Assembly: GCA_009760885.1 (NCBI GenBank)
Contig: CM019710.1
Location: forward strand, 820,471-884,470
DNA length: 64,000 nt
Reading direction: 5' to 3'
From: Achatina immaculata
Lineage: Eukaryota > Mollusca > Gastropoda > Stylommatophora > Achatinidae
Positions 44,150-55,489 of the stretch are shown piece by piece. The notes under the pieces were generated by a model. The model searched no databases, was not told where the DNA came from, and worked only from the letters and a program-made list of their open reading frames with translations. Position numbers and translations under genes: made by a program. Within the stretch, counting starts at the first letter, position 1, and each line of letters opens with the position of its first letter.

Positions 44150-44800
44150 CTTCAGCCCAAGGTTACGTAAACACGTGTAAAAGAAGAAGACGTGAGGGAA
44201 GCGTAATGTCCCCTTGACCCACTGAGTCAGTACACCTGGGAGCCTAGAACTACAGATTTTCGTGTCAATATGACATATTCTTACGTCACGTCAATGGCCA
44301 TCCTGGAACTGTTCGATACGCCGTCGTATCCTGTTACACGAACAAAAGCATAATAAAGTTTTGGTAAAGAGAGGTTTGCCCGGTTCCCCTCGATGACACA
44401 GCGATACATTTGTACAAAACGGATCAGCGCTGCATATCACAGACTGTAAATTTAAGCATTTATAGGCTTCTGCCAAGCAGTACAGATGAATATTTCCATG
44501 TGATTCGTTTATGTATGCAGTCACGTAGTGTTGGGGAAATCCTGTTCTGGGAGTATCACTCATCAGAAGCGACTACCTTGTTCTGGCCTGGCTCTGTTTC
44601 ATTATATTTCTCTGTGACTGAAAGAAAGCAGCACTGCCAACACATACAGTGAGTAACGTGTGATGTAAGTACATTTTACAAAGATGTAAATAATGAAGTA
44701 TTAAATTGTTTAACATCAGTTTTATATAATACAAATAATTTTATTTATTTATATCTGCATGTGTAATCATTAGGAGAGAACACACTTATATCATGTTATC
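44150..44800. other. No recognised feature
   Basis: A 90-codon minus frame (44291-44563) has scattered cysteines but no known pattern. Confidence 0.35.
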
Positions 44801-44811
44801 TCTCATCTAAA

Positions 44812-45035
44812 GCTGTCGAATTATCTTCCATATAAAGCTATGCCGAGTTATCTTAGGTCTAAAACTATGTTAAAATGTCTTCCATCAATAACTATAGCGA
44901 ATTATCTTCCATCTAAAACTATTTCGAATTATCTTTCATCTAAGACTGTATCTAATTATCTTCCATTTTAAATTATGCTGAATTATCTTCCGTATGAAAC
45001 TATGTTGAATTAACTACTGTCTAAAAACTGTCTAG
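44812..45035. repeat. Degenerate 27-bp minisatellite
   Basis: About eight units of gaattatcttccatctaaaa + ctatg with frequent substitutions. Confidence 0.85.
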
Positions 45036-45162
45036 AATTATTTGTCCTCTTGCTTCCATTCCTGTTATATCTGTTCTTGCCAGCTTAAATTTACGAGCAC
45101 CGTTTTTAGGGAAACCACCCAGGGTAGGAGATGTGTTCTTAGTGTGGTGCTTTATTTGATTT

Positions 45163-45163
<1 letters not shown>

Positions 45164-45207
<44 letters not shown>
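45164..45207. repeat. (GA)n microsatellite
   Basis: About 21 GA dinucleotides. Confidence 0.95.
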
Positions 45208-45209
<2 letters not shown>

Positions 45210-45599
45210 TATTTTTAATGTGTTCCTTTATTTGATTTATATGGTCTGCTAAGGTTTTTTAAATATTAAGTTTCAAGTCTCTGTTACTTGTATAGCTGTT
45301 CGTTATATGACAGCTAGAATTAAGGCTCCCAGTGCCATAATGTTTTTTATATCTGATGATACATCAGGTCAAAGAAGTCATATATGAAACTGAAATGAGG
45401 TTTTTTTTCAGTGTATTGACACACCCACACAATCCAGTGAATACGTGTTTCACACCCAGTTTAATTTAGAAGAAGAAGTTTGCGGGTTGAAAAAAAAAAC
45501 ACATGTTTTTTTTTTAAAGTATAACTTAAACACTATACACATCAGTGGAGAAGAATTATTTGACTTCTATTTCATTTTGTATAAATTGAACATCTGAGG

Positions 45600-45840
45600 G
45601 AAGTACAGTAATATTTGAGACACTCCTCTACACCGTAAAAGGTACTGGATTCGACCCATCCTCTAAAAATGAGTACCAGAGAAATCAGGGAAGGTAAAGC
45701 GGCCAGGCGTGATACTGACCACACATCACACTTTCATGTGCCGAAGGTCATGGACAATACGGGCCTAACACCGTATTTCCCAATATGCCTTAATGGCATG
45801 GAAACGGGAATTTTATTTTTTACCTTTACCTCTAAATAGC
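45600..45840 (+). mobile_element. tRNA-derived SINE, degenerate copy
   Basis: A decayed B box (tggattcgaccc) precedes a central region (gagtaccagagaaatcaggg, aaggtaaagcggccagg) that matches the SINE at 51345-51618. The A box is hard to find. It ends with cgggaattttattttttacc. Confidence 0.6.
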
Positions 45841-45904
45841 AGCAAATGTAACGAGGACAGCATGAAATGCCCATTCAAACACCGGCTTCTAATCTGCTAC
45901 ATGC

Positions 45905-46832
45905 CATCAACATCATCATCATCATCATCATGTGCTGTGCCGACTGGCGTTGGCTATTATGCTTCTCCACAGTACGCTGTCCTTCATGCAGGCCATCAGC
46001 TCAGTTGGTGATCTCCTCTCACACCATCCCGTCAGACTGTCCAGTATCATTTCTCGTGGTCTTCCTCTTGATCTTCTTCCTTCTATTTTTCCTGTTGTTA
46101 TAATATTTTCAATGCCCCCTCTTCTCATTGCATGTCCTATGAAAGTACATTGTCTCACTCTTATTTTTTGACATGATTTTTTGGTCTCTCCAGCTCTTCT
46201 CATAAATTCTTCATTAGTTATTTTTGCTGTCCAGGGGATTCACAACATTCTTCTAATAAACCACATTTCTGCTGCTTACAATGATTTTTGTGCACAGCTG
46301 CCTATTGTCCATGATTCACTTCCATATAACAATATAGGTTCAATATAGCATTTTAGGACTCCTTTTCTAACATTCATTGATAAAGATGTGTCGGATAACA
46401 TGTTTCTCATTCTCTGAAATGCAATCTTTGCTTGGCCTATTCTGTTCCTAATTTCTGTTCTGCATTTCCAATCTGAAGTAATTGCTGCTCGAAGGTATTT
46501 GAATTTCTGCACCTGCTTTAGAATAGTTCCGTTTAATTTTATACTGCATGATGGTGGATTCTGTTTCTTAGATATAACCATAGTCTCTGTCTTTTAGATG
46601 TTAAAAGTAAGACCTTTCTTCTCACTTTATTTGACCAATTTATCCAAGAGATTTTGCAGGTCTTGTTGGTTCTCAGCTATCAGTACTGTGTTGTCAGCAT
46701 ACCGAAGGTTGTTAATATTGTATCCTCCAATTTTTATGTCTGGTTCTGTGGTGATCATTCTTAGAATATTCCCGCTGTACAGAGAAAAAAGGTCTGGATA
46801 TAGTACACATTCTTGTCGCACCCCTTGTTTTA
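45905..46832 (-). mobile_element. LINE family B, 3' half, split by mariner
   Basis: The minus strand reads IKQGVRQECVLYPDLFSLYS, YNINNLRYADNTVLIAENQQ (catalytic YADD is YADN), SCSIKLNGTILKQVQKFKYL, YGSESWTIG, GRRSRGRPREMILDSL and SIIANASRHST, then the (ATG)n tail. The 5' continuation of the same element resumes at 47798. Confidence 0.85.
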
Positions 46833-47797
46833 TACGATGAGAAATCACAAAGTAACTCGCAAATTGAAATATTTTATCAGTGGCAGTTATCAGGTAGTAT
46901 TTAAATATATCCTTAGATAGTACCATCATCCAACTTTATAATAGTTGTATGTAGGGGGCGCTGGAATCACATGCGCATGCGCAAAGCAATAATAAAATGG
47001 GTAACCAACTGGTAGTGTGTACCAAAGAAGATCAGAGAAGTGTAGTGCGATTTTTATGGGCTAAAGGACATTCAGTTGAGGACATTCATAAAGAAATGGT
47101 TCCAGTTTATGCTGAAAAGTGTTTATCACATAAAGCGTCTATAACTGGGTAAAATAATTTTCTCAGGGACGCACCGAAATTGTTGACAAAGTTCGACTTG
47201 GCCGTCCTGTTCAGATTGCAACAAAAGCGACTGTGCAACGTGTGAATGAGATTATCAGAGCTATTAGAAGTTCCAGAAGTATGGTGACAGTGTGAATTCT
47301 GTATCGTACTGTGAAGTTCTGTCTATGCTACGGGACATAATTCGAAGAAAACGTCCCGGTCTGCTGACTAGAGGTGTGCTTCTCTTTCATGGCAATGCCA
47401 GACCACATACAGCTCGGTTAACCCAAGAGAAAATTAGCCAGTTGGGTTGGGAAGTTCTTGAACATCCACCCTATAGTCCTGACTTAGCTTCAAGTGATTT
47501 TCACCTGTTTGGTCCATCGAAAAACCACCTTGACGGAAGAAGATTCTCGAGTGACGAAGAGGTGGAAATAGAAGTTAAAAAAATGGTTCAGAAACCAGAC
47601 AACCGATTTTTACGCCATGGGTATTGCATCACTGATTACACGATGGGACAAATGTATCACTGATGATGGCGAATATGTTGAGAAATAGGGGAATAATGTA
47701 GGTTCAAAAATTAACAGTTTTCAAATTACTGTCGTAATTTAGTTTTTTGTAACAGGCATTTGCGAGTTACTTAGTGACTTCCTCTCAAAAGTTGATA
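46833..47797 (+). mobile_element. Mariner element inserted in LINE family B
   Basis: Flanked by TA on both sides (46833-46834, 47796-47797). The inner parts of its inverted repeats match: gaaatcacaaagtaactcgc aaat on the left, gaagtcactaagtaactcgc aaat on the right (reverse-complemented). The transposase has an N-terminal part (EDQRSVVRFLWAKGHSVEDI, LGRPVQIATKATVQRVNEII) joined to a C-terminal part (RRKRPGLLTRGVLLFHGNAR, then YSPDLASSDFHLFGPSKNH), with the middle deleted. The second catalytic Asp of the HDNARPH motif is Gly. It cannot encode active enzyme. Confidence 0.8.
47292..47663 (+). pseudogene. Mariner transposase C-terminal ORF, 123 codons
   Basis: The frame is open from NSVSYCEVLSMLRDIIRRKR to MGQMYH. 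In active mariners this region supplies the second and third acidic residues of the DDD triad. Here FHDN is FHGN, whereas SPDL..SDFHLF keeps the third Asp. About 90 residues with the first Asp are missing just upstream. It is therefore a catalytically dead remnant. Confidence 0.8.
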
Positions 47798-48440
47798 TTT
47801 TCCATTTCTATTTTCAACTCGAACTGCTGCTTCTTGCTACCAGTATATATGTCCTCATGTCTTTGCTGTCTATATTGATGTCTTCAAGCATTTTAATAAT
47901 TTCATTATGTTTCACTTTGTCGAATGCCTTGGTGTAATCAATGATGCATAAGTAGAGATCTTTCTGTACTTCTAAAGCTCTTTCTGTTAGTGTTCGTAAA
48001 GCAGAAATGGCATTGTGCATTCCCTTTCCTTCAACAAATCCAAAATGTTCATCTGCTGTTTCTATTTTTATCTTTTTCCTTGTTCTTCTCATAAAGATTC
48101 TCAGAAGTAGCTTCGTTATGTGACATGAGAGACTGATAGTCCGGTGGTCATAAATTCCTTTGCACCTAGTTTCTTTGGTAGTGCTATAAACGTGGATTTA
48201 AGCAAGTCACTGGGCATACAACCACTCTTGTAAATGTCATTCAATAACTTGGTTATTATTTTTATTCCTATCTCCTCTAGCGCCTCTATTTCTTCTATTG
48301 TTATATTATCAGACCCAGTCACTTTTCCTTTCTTCATGTGTTTGATGGCAACTATGATTTCATCTTCAAGTATTGGTGATTCATCAGAGTTTACAGCATC
48401 TGGTGTTAATTCTACACACACATTGAAATCCCGAGAGTTC
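47798..48440 (-). mobile_element. LINE family B, 5' RT half, split by mariner
   Basis: Minus-strand frames: PILEDEIIVAIKHMKKGKVT, GSDNITIEEIEALEEIGIKI (RT start block), PSDLLKSTFIALPKKLGAKE, ADEHFGFVEGKGMHNAISAL, DLYLCIIDYTKAFDKVKHNE (palm A box) and DINIDSKDMR. It joins the 3' half across the mariner. The 5' end is near a (CA)n run at 48450. Confidence 0.85.
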
Positions 48441-48754
48441 AAGGGGAACACACACACACACACAAAAACAGCCTGCACACACTTCGGTCACGGATCCAGA
48501 TAAGCGACCTGTAATTCCTGGATCTCTGAGCAGTTCTGGAATAGCGGTATACTACGCCTTATTTGATAACTGACAGTTGACGCAGACAACAATTATAAAG
48601 CAGAGTAAAAGAACAACTAAACCAAAACAGATAACAGTGGTACCGCTCCATAGCATGTTAGATAGAAAAGTTACGTGTAACAACTGTTTAGCCATGCGGT
48701 ACGTCAAGACACTGAATGAATGGCGTGTAACTGAAACAGATAACGGTTATGTAT

Positions 48755-49305
48755 GATAAGAATAGGCCAAGCAAAGACTGCATTTCAGAGAATGAGAAAC
48801 ATATTAACCAACACATCCTTATCAACGAATGTTAGAAAACGAGCCTAAAATGTTATATACTGAACCTATCTTGTTATATGGAAGTGAATCATTGTCAATA
48901 GGCAAGTGTGCACAAAAATCTTTGGAAGCAGCAGAAATGTGGCTTATTAGAAGAATGTTGCCAATCCCCTGGACAGCAAAAATAACTAATGAAGAATGTA
49001 TGAGAAGAGCTGGAGAGACAAACAAATGTTGTAAAAAAAATAATAAGAGTGAGACAAGTGAGACAATGTACTTTCATAGGACATGCAATGGGAAGAGGGG
49101 GCATTGAAAATATTATAACAACAGGAAAAATAGAAGGAAGAAGATCAAGAGGAAGACCAAGAGAAATGATACTGGACAGTCTGACGGGATGGTGTGAGAG
49201 GAGATCACCAACTGAGCTGATGGCCTGCATGAAGGATTGTGTACTGTGGAGAAGCATAATAGCCAACGCCAGTCTGCACGTCACCTGATGATGATGATGA
49301 TGATA
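48755..49305 (+). mobile_element. LINE family B, 3' fragment, opposite strand
   Basis: Plus-strand pieces: RIGQAKTAFQRMRNILTNTS, MLYTEPILLYGSESLSIGKC, RRMLPIPWTAKITNEECMRR, GRRSRGRPREMILDSLTGWC and ANASLHVT, then (atg)n. It is only about 0.3 kb from the inverted family B element at 47.8-48.4 kb. Confidence 0.8.
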
Positions 49306-49309
49306 ACTG

Positions 49310-49860
49310 AGAGGTTGATATTACATTCTACGTTGTTGGTTTACTAACTACAGAACAGACACTCGCCTGCTGGTTGTGTGTTGTTTTATACACATTTTTT
49401 CTGTGTTTAAAAATGTAAAGATTCGTGGATTTGGTGCTTCATGCATGTTAATTCTGCTTAACGAATGCCAACCGCGAGTACACTGTAAACAGGGATGTGA
49501 ACGGAATATTTTGTGTACAAACATCTGTTATTTAAGGTGTTAAAATCCATGTAAATAAATAAAGAAGTAAATAAATTAAACAAATAAATATTTCACTGCA
49601 AGTAATGAGTCCTCAAATTAAGAGATTAATGTTTCTTTTACTGTGCAGGTTTTTTGCTGCATATCGAAGAATGAGTCACTAAGAGTGGATGTTCTTATAT
49701 ACATGAAAATAGAACTTCAGAATCCAGTATGATCACAGTCAGGACACTCCCTTACATGCCCCGCCACATGAAATGATTCACATGAAAATAGAAGGGCAGT
49801 AAATTAAAAGATGAATCAACTTTTAAAGAATCATTATTCCTTGATCAAAGGAACTTGTTT
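49310..49860. other. Upstream flank of the ankyrin gene
   Basis: No element recognised. Acceptor-like words (cttgtttcag ending at 49862, tttgatgcag ending at 49880) lie close to the ORF start. Confidence 0.4.
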
Positions 49861-49872
49861 CAGTAAATTTAT

Positions 49873-51345
49873 TTGATGCAGTTTCTCACAAATAAGGTTA
49901 TTCTGATGGAGAAAGTGAACAGAAGATGGGGGAGAGAAGAAATAAGGAAATTAATACAAGACAGAGCCGATGTAAATGTACAGGACAGTCAGAATCAAAC
50001 CCCATTACATTACGCTGCTTCCCTCGGTTACACGGATCTTGTGCAAAGTTTGCTGACAGCAGGAGCTGATACGTACTCTACAGATGGATGCGGAAAAACA
50101 GCTTTACACGTGAGTGCTTCTTCGGGTCATAAGGAAATTGTTGAAATTCTGCTCCGAGCTGGAGTAGCAGTCACCGTGGTAGACAATGATGGGAATACAG
50201 CTTTACATTACAGTACGTATAATGGCCACATTGATATTGTAAAACTTTTGCTCAAAGCTGGGACGTCTGTAAATGCAGCAGACACTGCTGGAAATACTCC
50301 TTTGCACTGTTGTGCTTGTAATGGCCACAGAAACATTGCTGAGATTCTTCTTGAAGCCGGGGCGTCCGTGAACGTTGCAAACATACACAGAATCACCCCA
50401 CTTCATATGAGTGTTCATAATGAATCTAAAGAAGTTGTCGAAATTCTTCTCAACGCTGGAGCATCAGTGACTGCGACAAACAAGTATGGAAACACGCCTT
50501 TGCATTGGAGCTCTTTCGCTGGTCGGGACGAAATTGTTAAAACTTTGCTCAAACATGGCAGCTTAATAAACGCGTCCAATAAGAGAGGAGAGACGCCATT
50601 ACGTATGAGTGCTCGTAGAGGTCATAAAGAGGTTGTTAAAACACTCCTTGATGCTGGTGCCTTGGTAAATGCCTCAGACCACTACGGATTCGCTCCGCTA
50701 CATTTAAGTGCTTGCAATGGCCATAAAGAAGTTGTTGAAATTCTTTTGCAAAAAGGAGCCTCTGTTAATTCGGCAAGCAAGGATGGATTCACTTCGTTAC
50801 ATATGACTATTGATAACGGCCATCTTGATGTTACTAACGTTCTGCTGAAAGCTAGGGCCTGTATGACTGCAGCAGATAATGATGGATTAACTCCCTTACA
50901 CTGGGGCGCTTACAGTGGCCGTAAGGAAGCAGTGGAACTTCTACTTGAAGCGGGAGCCTCTGTAACTGCAGTCAGCAAGGATCAGCTTTCGCCGTTACAC
51001 TTGAGCTGTGTCAATGGTCACAAAGAAGTTGTCGAGGTTTTGGTGAGAGCTGGCGCCGCGCTAAATGCCAGAGAAAGAGGTGGGTTTACTCCATTACATG
51101 TAAGTGCTTGGAATGGCCATGGAGAAGTTGCTGAAATTCTAATTAGGGCTGGAGCCTCTTTGAATGCGGTAAGCAGTGATGGTTTATCACCGTTGCATAT
51201 GAGTGCTAGTAACGGTCATAGAGAGATTGTTGTAGGTCTGGTCCAAGCTGGGGCTTCGGTCAGGAAAAGAACCAACGTCGGATTTATGGCTTCATATTAT
51301 GCGAAATACAAGACAGATTTATATTTCTTATATCTTATCTTATAA
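49873..51345 (+). CDS. Ankyrin-repeat protein, 13 full repeats, 490 aa
   Basis: After a short N-terminal cap (MEKVNRRWGREEIRKLIQDR) the protein is 13 consecutive 33-residue ankyrin repeats from about residue 41 to 469, with the standard pattern G.TPLH.SA..GH.EIVEILL.AGASVNA.D well kept. A 14th repeat starts (NVGFMASYYAKY) but is cut after a dozen residues. The last residues (DLYFLYLIL) come from a LINE tail, and the stop codon falls on the SINE junction. Ankyrin arrays bind other proteins; no death, kinase or membrane domain is attached here. Two decayed relatives lie at 685 and 30839, where the first exon-equivalent is preceded by splice acceptors, so this ORF may also be a late exon of a longer gene; the ATG at 49909 (MEK) would be an alternative start. 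A long undamaged frame beside dead relatives suggests selection or recency. Confidence 0.8.
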   Translation: MMQFLTNKVILMEKVNRRWGREEIRKLIQDRADVNVQDSQNQTPLHYAASLGYTDLVQSLLTAGADTYSTDGCGKTALHVSASSGHKEIVEILLRAGVAVTVVDNDGNTALHYSTYNGHIDIVKLLLKAGTSVNAADTAGNTPLHCCACNGHRNIAEILLEAGASVNVANIHRITPLHMSVHNESKEVVEILLNAGASVTATNKYGNTPLHWSSFAGRDEIVKTLLKHGSLINASNKRGETPLRMSARRGHKEVVKTLLDAGALVNASDHYGFAPLHLSACNGHKEVVEILLQKGASVNSASKDGFTSLHMTIDNGHLDVTNVLLKARACMTAADNDGLTPLHWGAYSGRKEAVELLLEAGASVTAVSKDQLSPLHLSCVNGHKEVVEVLVRAGAALNARERGGFTPLHVSAWNGHGEVAEILIRAGASLNAVSSDGLSPLHMSASNGHREIVVGLVQAGASVRKRTNVGFMASYYAKYKTDLYFLYLIL

Positions 51346-51618
51346 GGCTAGCGTAGTGGTTAGATCACTCGTCTAGCAACCAAATGGTCGAGGGTTCGAA
51401 TCCCCAGCTGAGCGGGATTTTTTTTTCCGACCAATACGGCCCTGAGGTCGACCCAGCCTCGTAAAATGGGTACCAGAGAAAATCTGGGAAGTAAAGGCAG
51501 CGAGGAAAGGAACTGGTCACCCTACCTCATACGCTGATGACCCAGCATAATGAGGTCTCTAACGCTTCACCCCCTACGGCATTTGAAATGCTATGGGACT
51601 ATCTTTACTTTTTTTTTT
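51345..51618 (+). mobile_element. tRNA-derived SINE
   Basis: The head has an A box (tagcgtagtggttagatcac) and a perfect B box (GGTTCGAATCC at 51393-51403), the internal RNA polymerase III promoter. A central region with gggtaccagagaaaatctgg follows, then an end of cttt..tttt type. The 9-bp TATCTTATA flanks it at 51336-51344 and 51619-51627, a likely target duplication, although the host sequence is itself repetitive. It sits within a LINE A tail. Confidence 0.8.
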
Positions 51619-51838
51619 TATCTTATATCCTTCCCGTGCCGTTAGACGTCACATAGGGCTCGCAAAGTAGTTCGCCAATTTTTCCTGTCTTCGGCGAGTC
51701 TTTCAACCTCATCAAAGGATTTTATGCCTGTTAACTTGGCCTCTCTTAATAATGTCCTCTTCAGAGTTTCACGCGGTCTGCCCCTTTTTCTTCGGCCTGT
51801 TGTGTTCCACTTGATAGCTTGTTTTGGGATTATATTTC
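51619..51838 (-). mobile_element. LINE family A, short 3' end
   Basis: The minus strand reads IPKQAIKWNTTGRRKRGRPR, ETLKRTLLREAKLTGIKSFD, EVERLAEDRKNWRTTLRALC and DV, then the family tail running toward 51318. It is almost identical to the C-terminus at 28400-28570. Its tail is interrupted by the SINE. Confidence 0.85.
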
Positions 51839-51849
51839 TACTTGAAAAA

Positions 51850-52740
51850 AAACAGAAAAGCAAGAGAAGAGAAATAATTCACCGTTTAGGAAAATTTCGA
51901 GGAAAATTGCAGCCGCATTTGCACATTCCTCTAGCAGGGATATTTTAGCAAGTGGTAAAACAGTAACTTTGACAGACTTTTCAATAAAACCGACGTGGGC
52001 GCGGTTCACTGATGTGGACAGTTACAATACAGGTAAATATGGAGACGTGAATCTTTACTGTATAGAACAGGTGATCGAGTCTTTATACTAAACTTTTCAT
52101 TTTCTTTTTCTTCTAAACTTTCTAGGGTCGTCACGACATTTGTGTTAACAGTTTCGGTAACAGCGCACACATAAACGTCTAGTTTAGCAAAAAAAAAAAA
52201 AAAAGATAATAATAATTCTGTAATTTATATCTCACTCATTTCTTCCAGAAATGGTATTCTTGTATGTAATATTGCTCTGTCTGATACAGCTTATTCCTTG
52301 AAAGATTCCTGAGCATAATGTGTGCTTTTTTTTCTTCAGTTATACTTTTGTATAAGTTTCTTTGATATTTTCTAAGTTCATTATTTAAAAAACCTCTCTC
52401 TGTCTGTCTGTCTCTCTCTGTCTGTCTTTCTCTCTACATCTATTTATCTCCGTCTTTCTCTGTCTCTTTGTTTCTCTCTCTCTCTCTGTTTATTTCTCTG
52501 TTTCTCTTTCTTTCTCTGTTTCTCCCTCTCTCTCTCTCACACACAGACACTCACTTATATCATCGCATCTATTTTATTCTTCTTTACCCTTTACATTATT
52601 AATATCATTGTTTTAGTCTGACATCTTACTTCTTCTTCTTCTTCGCATTGTCTTCCTAAATCTGCAATCTGATAAATTTCAGTTTTTTTGTAATTCATGT
52701 ATGGAATCTAGAGCGTATCTTCTGTGGTGGTTTCACTGGG
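51850..52740. other. Non-coding with CT-rich tracts
   Basis: There are CT/TCTG-rich runs at 52392-52545. No gene is supported. Confidence 0.5.
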
Positions 52741-52744
52741 CTAG

Positions 52745-54910
52745 TAATTGCTTCTCAGTGTGTCGTAGTTGGTGCAGTTTTGGAGGATATGTTCCACAGT
52801 TTGGGGCACCTGGGCACATGTACAAAGAGTAGTAGTACCAACCTTAAACTTTGTATACATATGACTTCGGAGTTGGCTGTTCCAAGACGGAAAATGGTTA
52901 CTTGTTCCTTTCTGGTTAGCATGTGATAGTCATCATGTGGTGGAGTTTGTGGCTTCCCGTAGGTTTTTATCATGCTTTTCTTCTGATTATAGGGGATTGG
53001 TATGTCTGGTTGCTCCATTCCAGTGTCCTCTTTGGCCAGACAGTCGGCTTTCTCTTTGCCTGGTATCTCACAGTGGGAGGGAATCCACTGCAAGGTGACT
53101 CTGTGTTGTGAGCCAGTTTTTGACAAGGCATCCTTAAGGTCTGGTAGTGTGTTCCACTGAAGAGCTTCCAGTAGCGATCTTGCATCCCTAAGAATTACTA
53201 TGAGGCATGTATCAATTCTAGAGTGATAGTTTTTCAACCACGGCAATAATTGCCCTAACTTCTGCATCATAGTTATTGCAGTATTTTCCAGTACGTATGG
53301 AAATCTTGTCAGTGGTGTTGTTTGGATATTCAGTATGTGCTCCTGCCCCTCCTTCCATCCTTTTCAAAGTTTAGGGACTCTGTTTTCTCTCTCCAACTTT
53401 CCCGTCTGGCTTGCAGCTTGGCTCTCTGAAATTTGACCTTAGAATGTTGGTAATTATTGTGGTGTTCTTGGCATGGTCTATCGTCTGCTTGATTTCGAGC
53501 TGTTTCCACGTCATCATGGAGTTTTCCCAGCTCCCTAGACCAGTATGGTTTATAGCTCCTAAGAGCTACTCTAGGAATGGCTTCACGGGCGGCTTGAAGG
53601 ATACTAGCGTTGAATTCCTTTACTGTGCTGTTAATATCCTTACCTTTTATGGACAGCTGTCCCACCAGGATACCTGTATGATGTCTATAAATTGTCCATT
53701 TTGCTTTTTTATAGTTCCATATGGGGAGAGGGCTACTTTTATGCTGTCATGAAATCTTGTCAATGGTCGTTATCTCCAAGTTGTTTTCTAACTTTGCGTG
53801 TAATGTTCCACTTCAGGTCTGGAGAGTGGAATGTCAGATCTGGTGTTGAGGTTGTATGCCAAGCCCTTGAGTAAAATGTTGGGGTATCCATTGGCTGGTT
53901 GATCAGGAGAAGTCCGTTATCATCCTGCCAGCTCTCAATTTCCTCTCCTCTCTTGTCTATGTGGTCATAGCCCAAGTTTTGGAAACGGCTGTTAAAATCT
54001 GCACATACCATCATTCTCTCTTTATGTGGGACTGTTTCCGGAGCAAGTGGGCGGCATTAGGACAGCAATAGTTAAGGAGGTGGAAGTCTGTATTACCGGT
54101 TTTTAGGTGGATCATCTGGTATTCGGCTCCTTCCATGTACACTCCCACTTGGCAAGCGCTGATGTTAATCTTAACAAGTGTGAGTATTTTTCTTCTGCCC
54201 TATCGATCTGTTCTAAAACACTGGTAGCCTCTGATTTTAAAGGCGGCATTTTTGGCATCCTTTCTGCTATAGCCATCTCTAACAGTGAAGACACTCTCAG
54301 CATTCCGTTGCATTAGTTTAAGTTCTTGCTTTTTGGCATTTTACTGCTTTTGTATTTCAGGTCAGTAGCTCTACTTTCTTGTCTCCTGTCTCCGCAAGAC
54401 GAACTGATAGGACCTCCAGTATCATAGGGTTGATCCTTTCGAGGCAGGGGACCCGGCACTACACTTGCCTGGTTAGTCTTCAAACGGCGAGTACCATTTT
54501 TAAAACTGCAGATACGGACATTTCACTGGCGATAATGCGTGGTACTCTGATTTTTGCGATGCATTTTTTTGGGCTGTCTACCTCCGACTTAAGCACCTTT
54601 CCTTGCTAGGGCAGACTGTGGTCTTGCTCGGACTGCAATGAGGACAGTGGTGTATGCTGGTCGGGCCAAAACTTTGTTTTCCAGCCTGTGGTGGCTGTAA
54701 TTAAATGATGCAACGCTGGCTGGTCAGACGACTTTGAGACAGTTCCACAGAGACACTCCGATTTTGTGATGACAAATCCGATGAGTGCTTCGACGATATC
54801 CATTCCCCGCCACATATAGTCTGCTGGCTTTGTTTTGTTTACATCATTCTGATAGCCATTGATGTAAAGACCCATAGGCTTTTCACGTCCTGGATTCATT
54901 GGTTTCATAC
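52745..54910 (-). mobile_element. LINE family E: endonuclease and RNase H, RT missing
   Basis: Read 5' to 3' on the minus strand: LRLTSALAKWECTWKEPNTR..., MMVCADFNSRFQNLGYDHID (APE-type DFN box), RGEEIESWQDDNGLLLINQP, TFYSRAWHTTSTPDLTFHSP (endonuclease end), KEFNASILQAAREAIPRVAL, KPYWSRELGKLHDDVETARN (pre-RT linker), and then at about 53300 directly SRIDTCLIVILRDARSLLEA and VTLQWIPSHCEIPGKEKADC (RNase H). The whole reverse transcriptase between linker and RNase H is absent. The 5' end (54300-54910) is poorly defined. An I/Jockey-type element is likely. Confidence 0.75.
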
Positions 54911-54949
54911 CAGATTTTCCTCATTCCTGCCGGTGATCTCCATGTTAAC

Positions 54950-55485
54950 ATCCGTCCACTAACCCGACATTCCATTTGACAAAAAATAACATTTACAATT
55001 AGTATTATTTGCTACAGGTTTCTGGACAACAGAAGTAGGTCAGAGATTTTAAGCAAACAAATCTCTGTGCTTTGTCTCACAAAGACTATGTTAAGATACG
55101 TGTGTTCTTAACACAGTTGTTCCCAGGGGTGATATCGTACAGTTTTCACGAATGACATTTTATTATGTTGTGTTTCTTGTGGTCGTCTGTATTTATGAGC
55201 TTTCACTCACCTTTGCCATCTACCTATTTTGCCACTGACCATGCATAGCTAAATAGATGATTCTGGGGTTTGATCTTTATGTGTCATAGAGATTCCAAAT
55301 TCATTTATTTATTAATTCACTTCAGGATAGAACAAGTGACCACGCTTTTCCATTTTAGGTAATAATTGGTGTTTCTGATCAGTTCAAAAACTTTATTTTT
55401 CTTTCTTTTTCCATGCCCCTTTGTCAGTATACCAAAGTATTTTTCTCTTCGCCACAATTTCTCTCTTTTCCCCTTAATTTTCCAC
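54950..55485. other. No recognised feature
   Basis: No supported element between LINE E and the 36-bp satellite. Confidence 0.4.
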
Positions 55486-55489
55486 TCAT

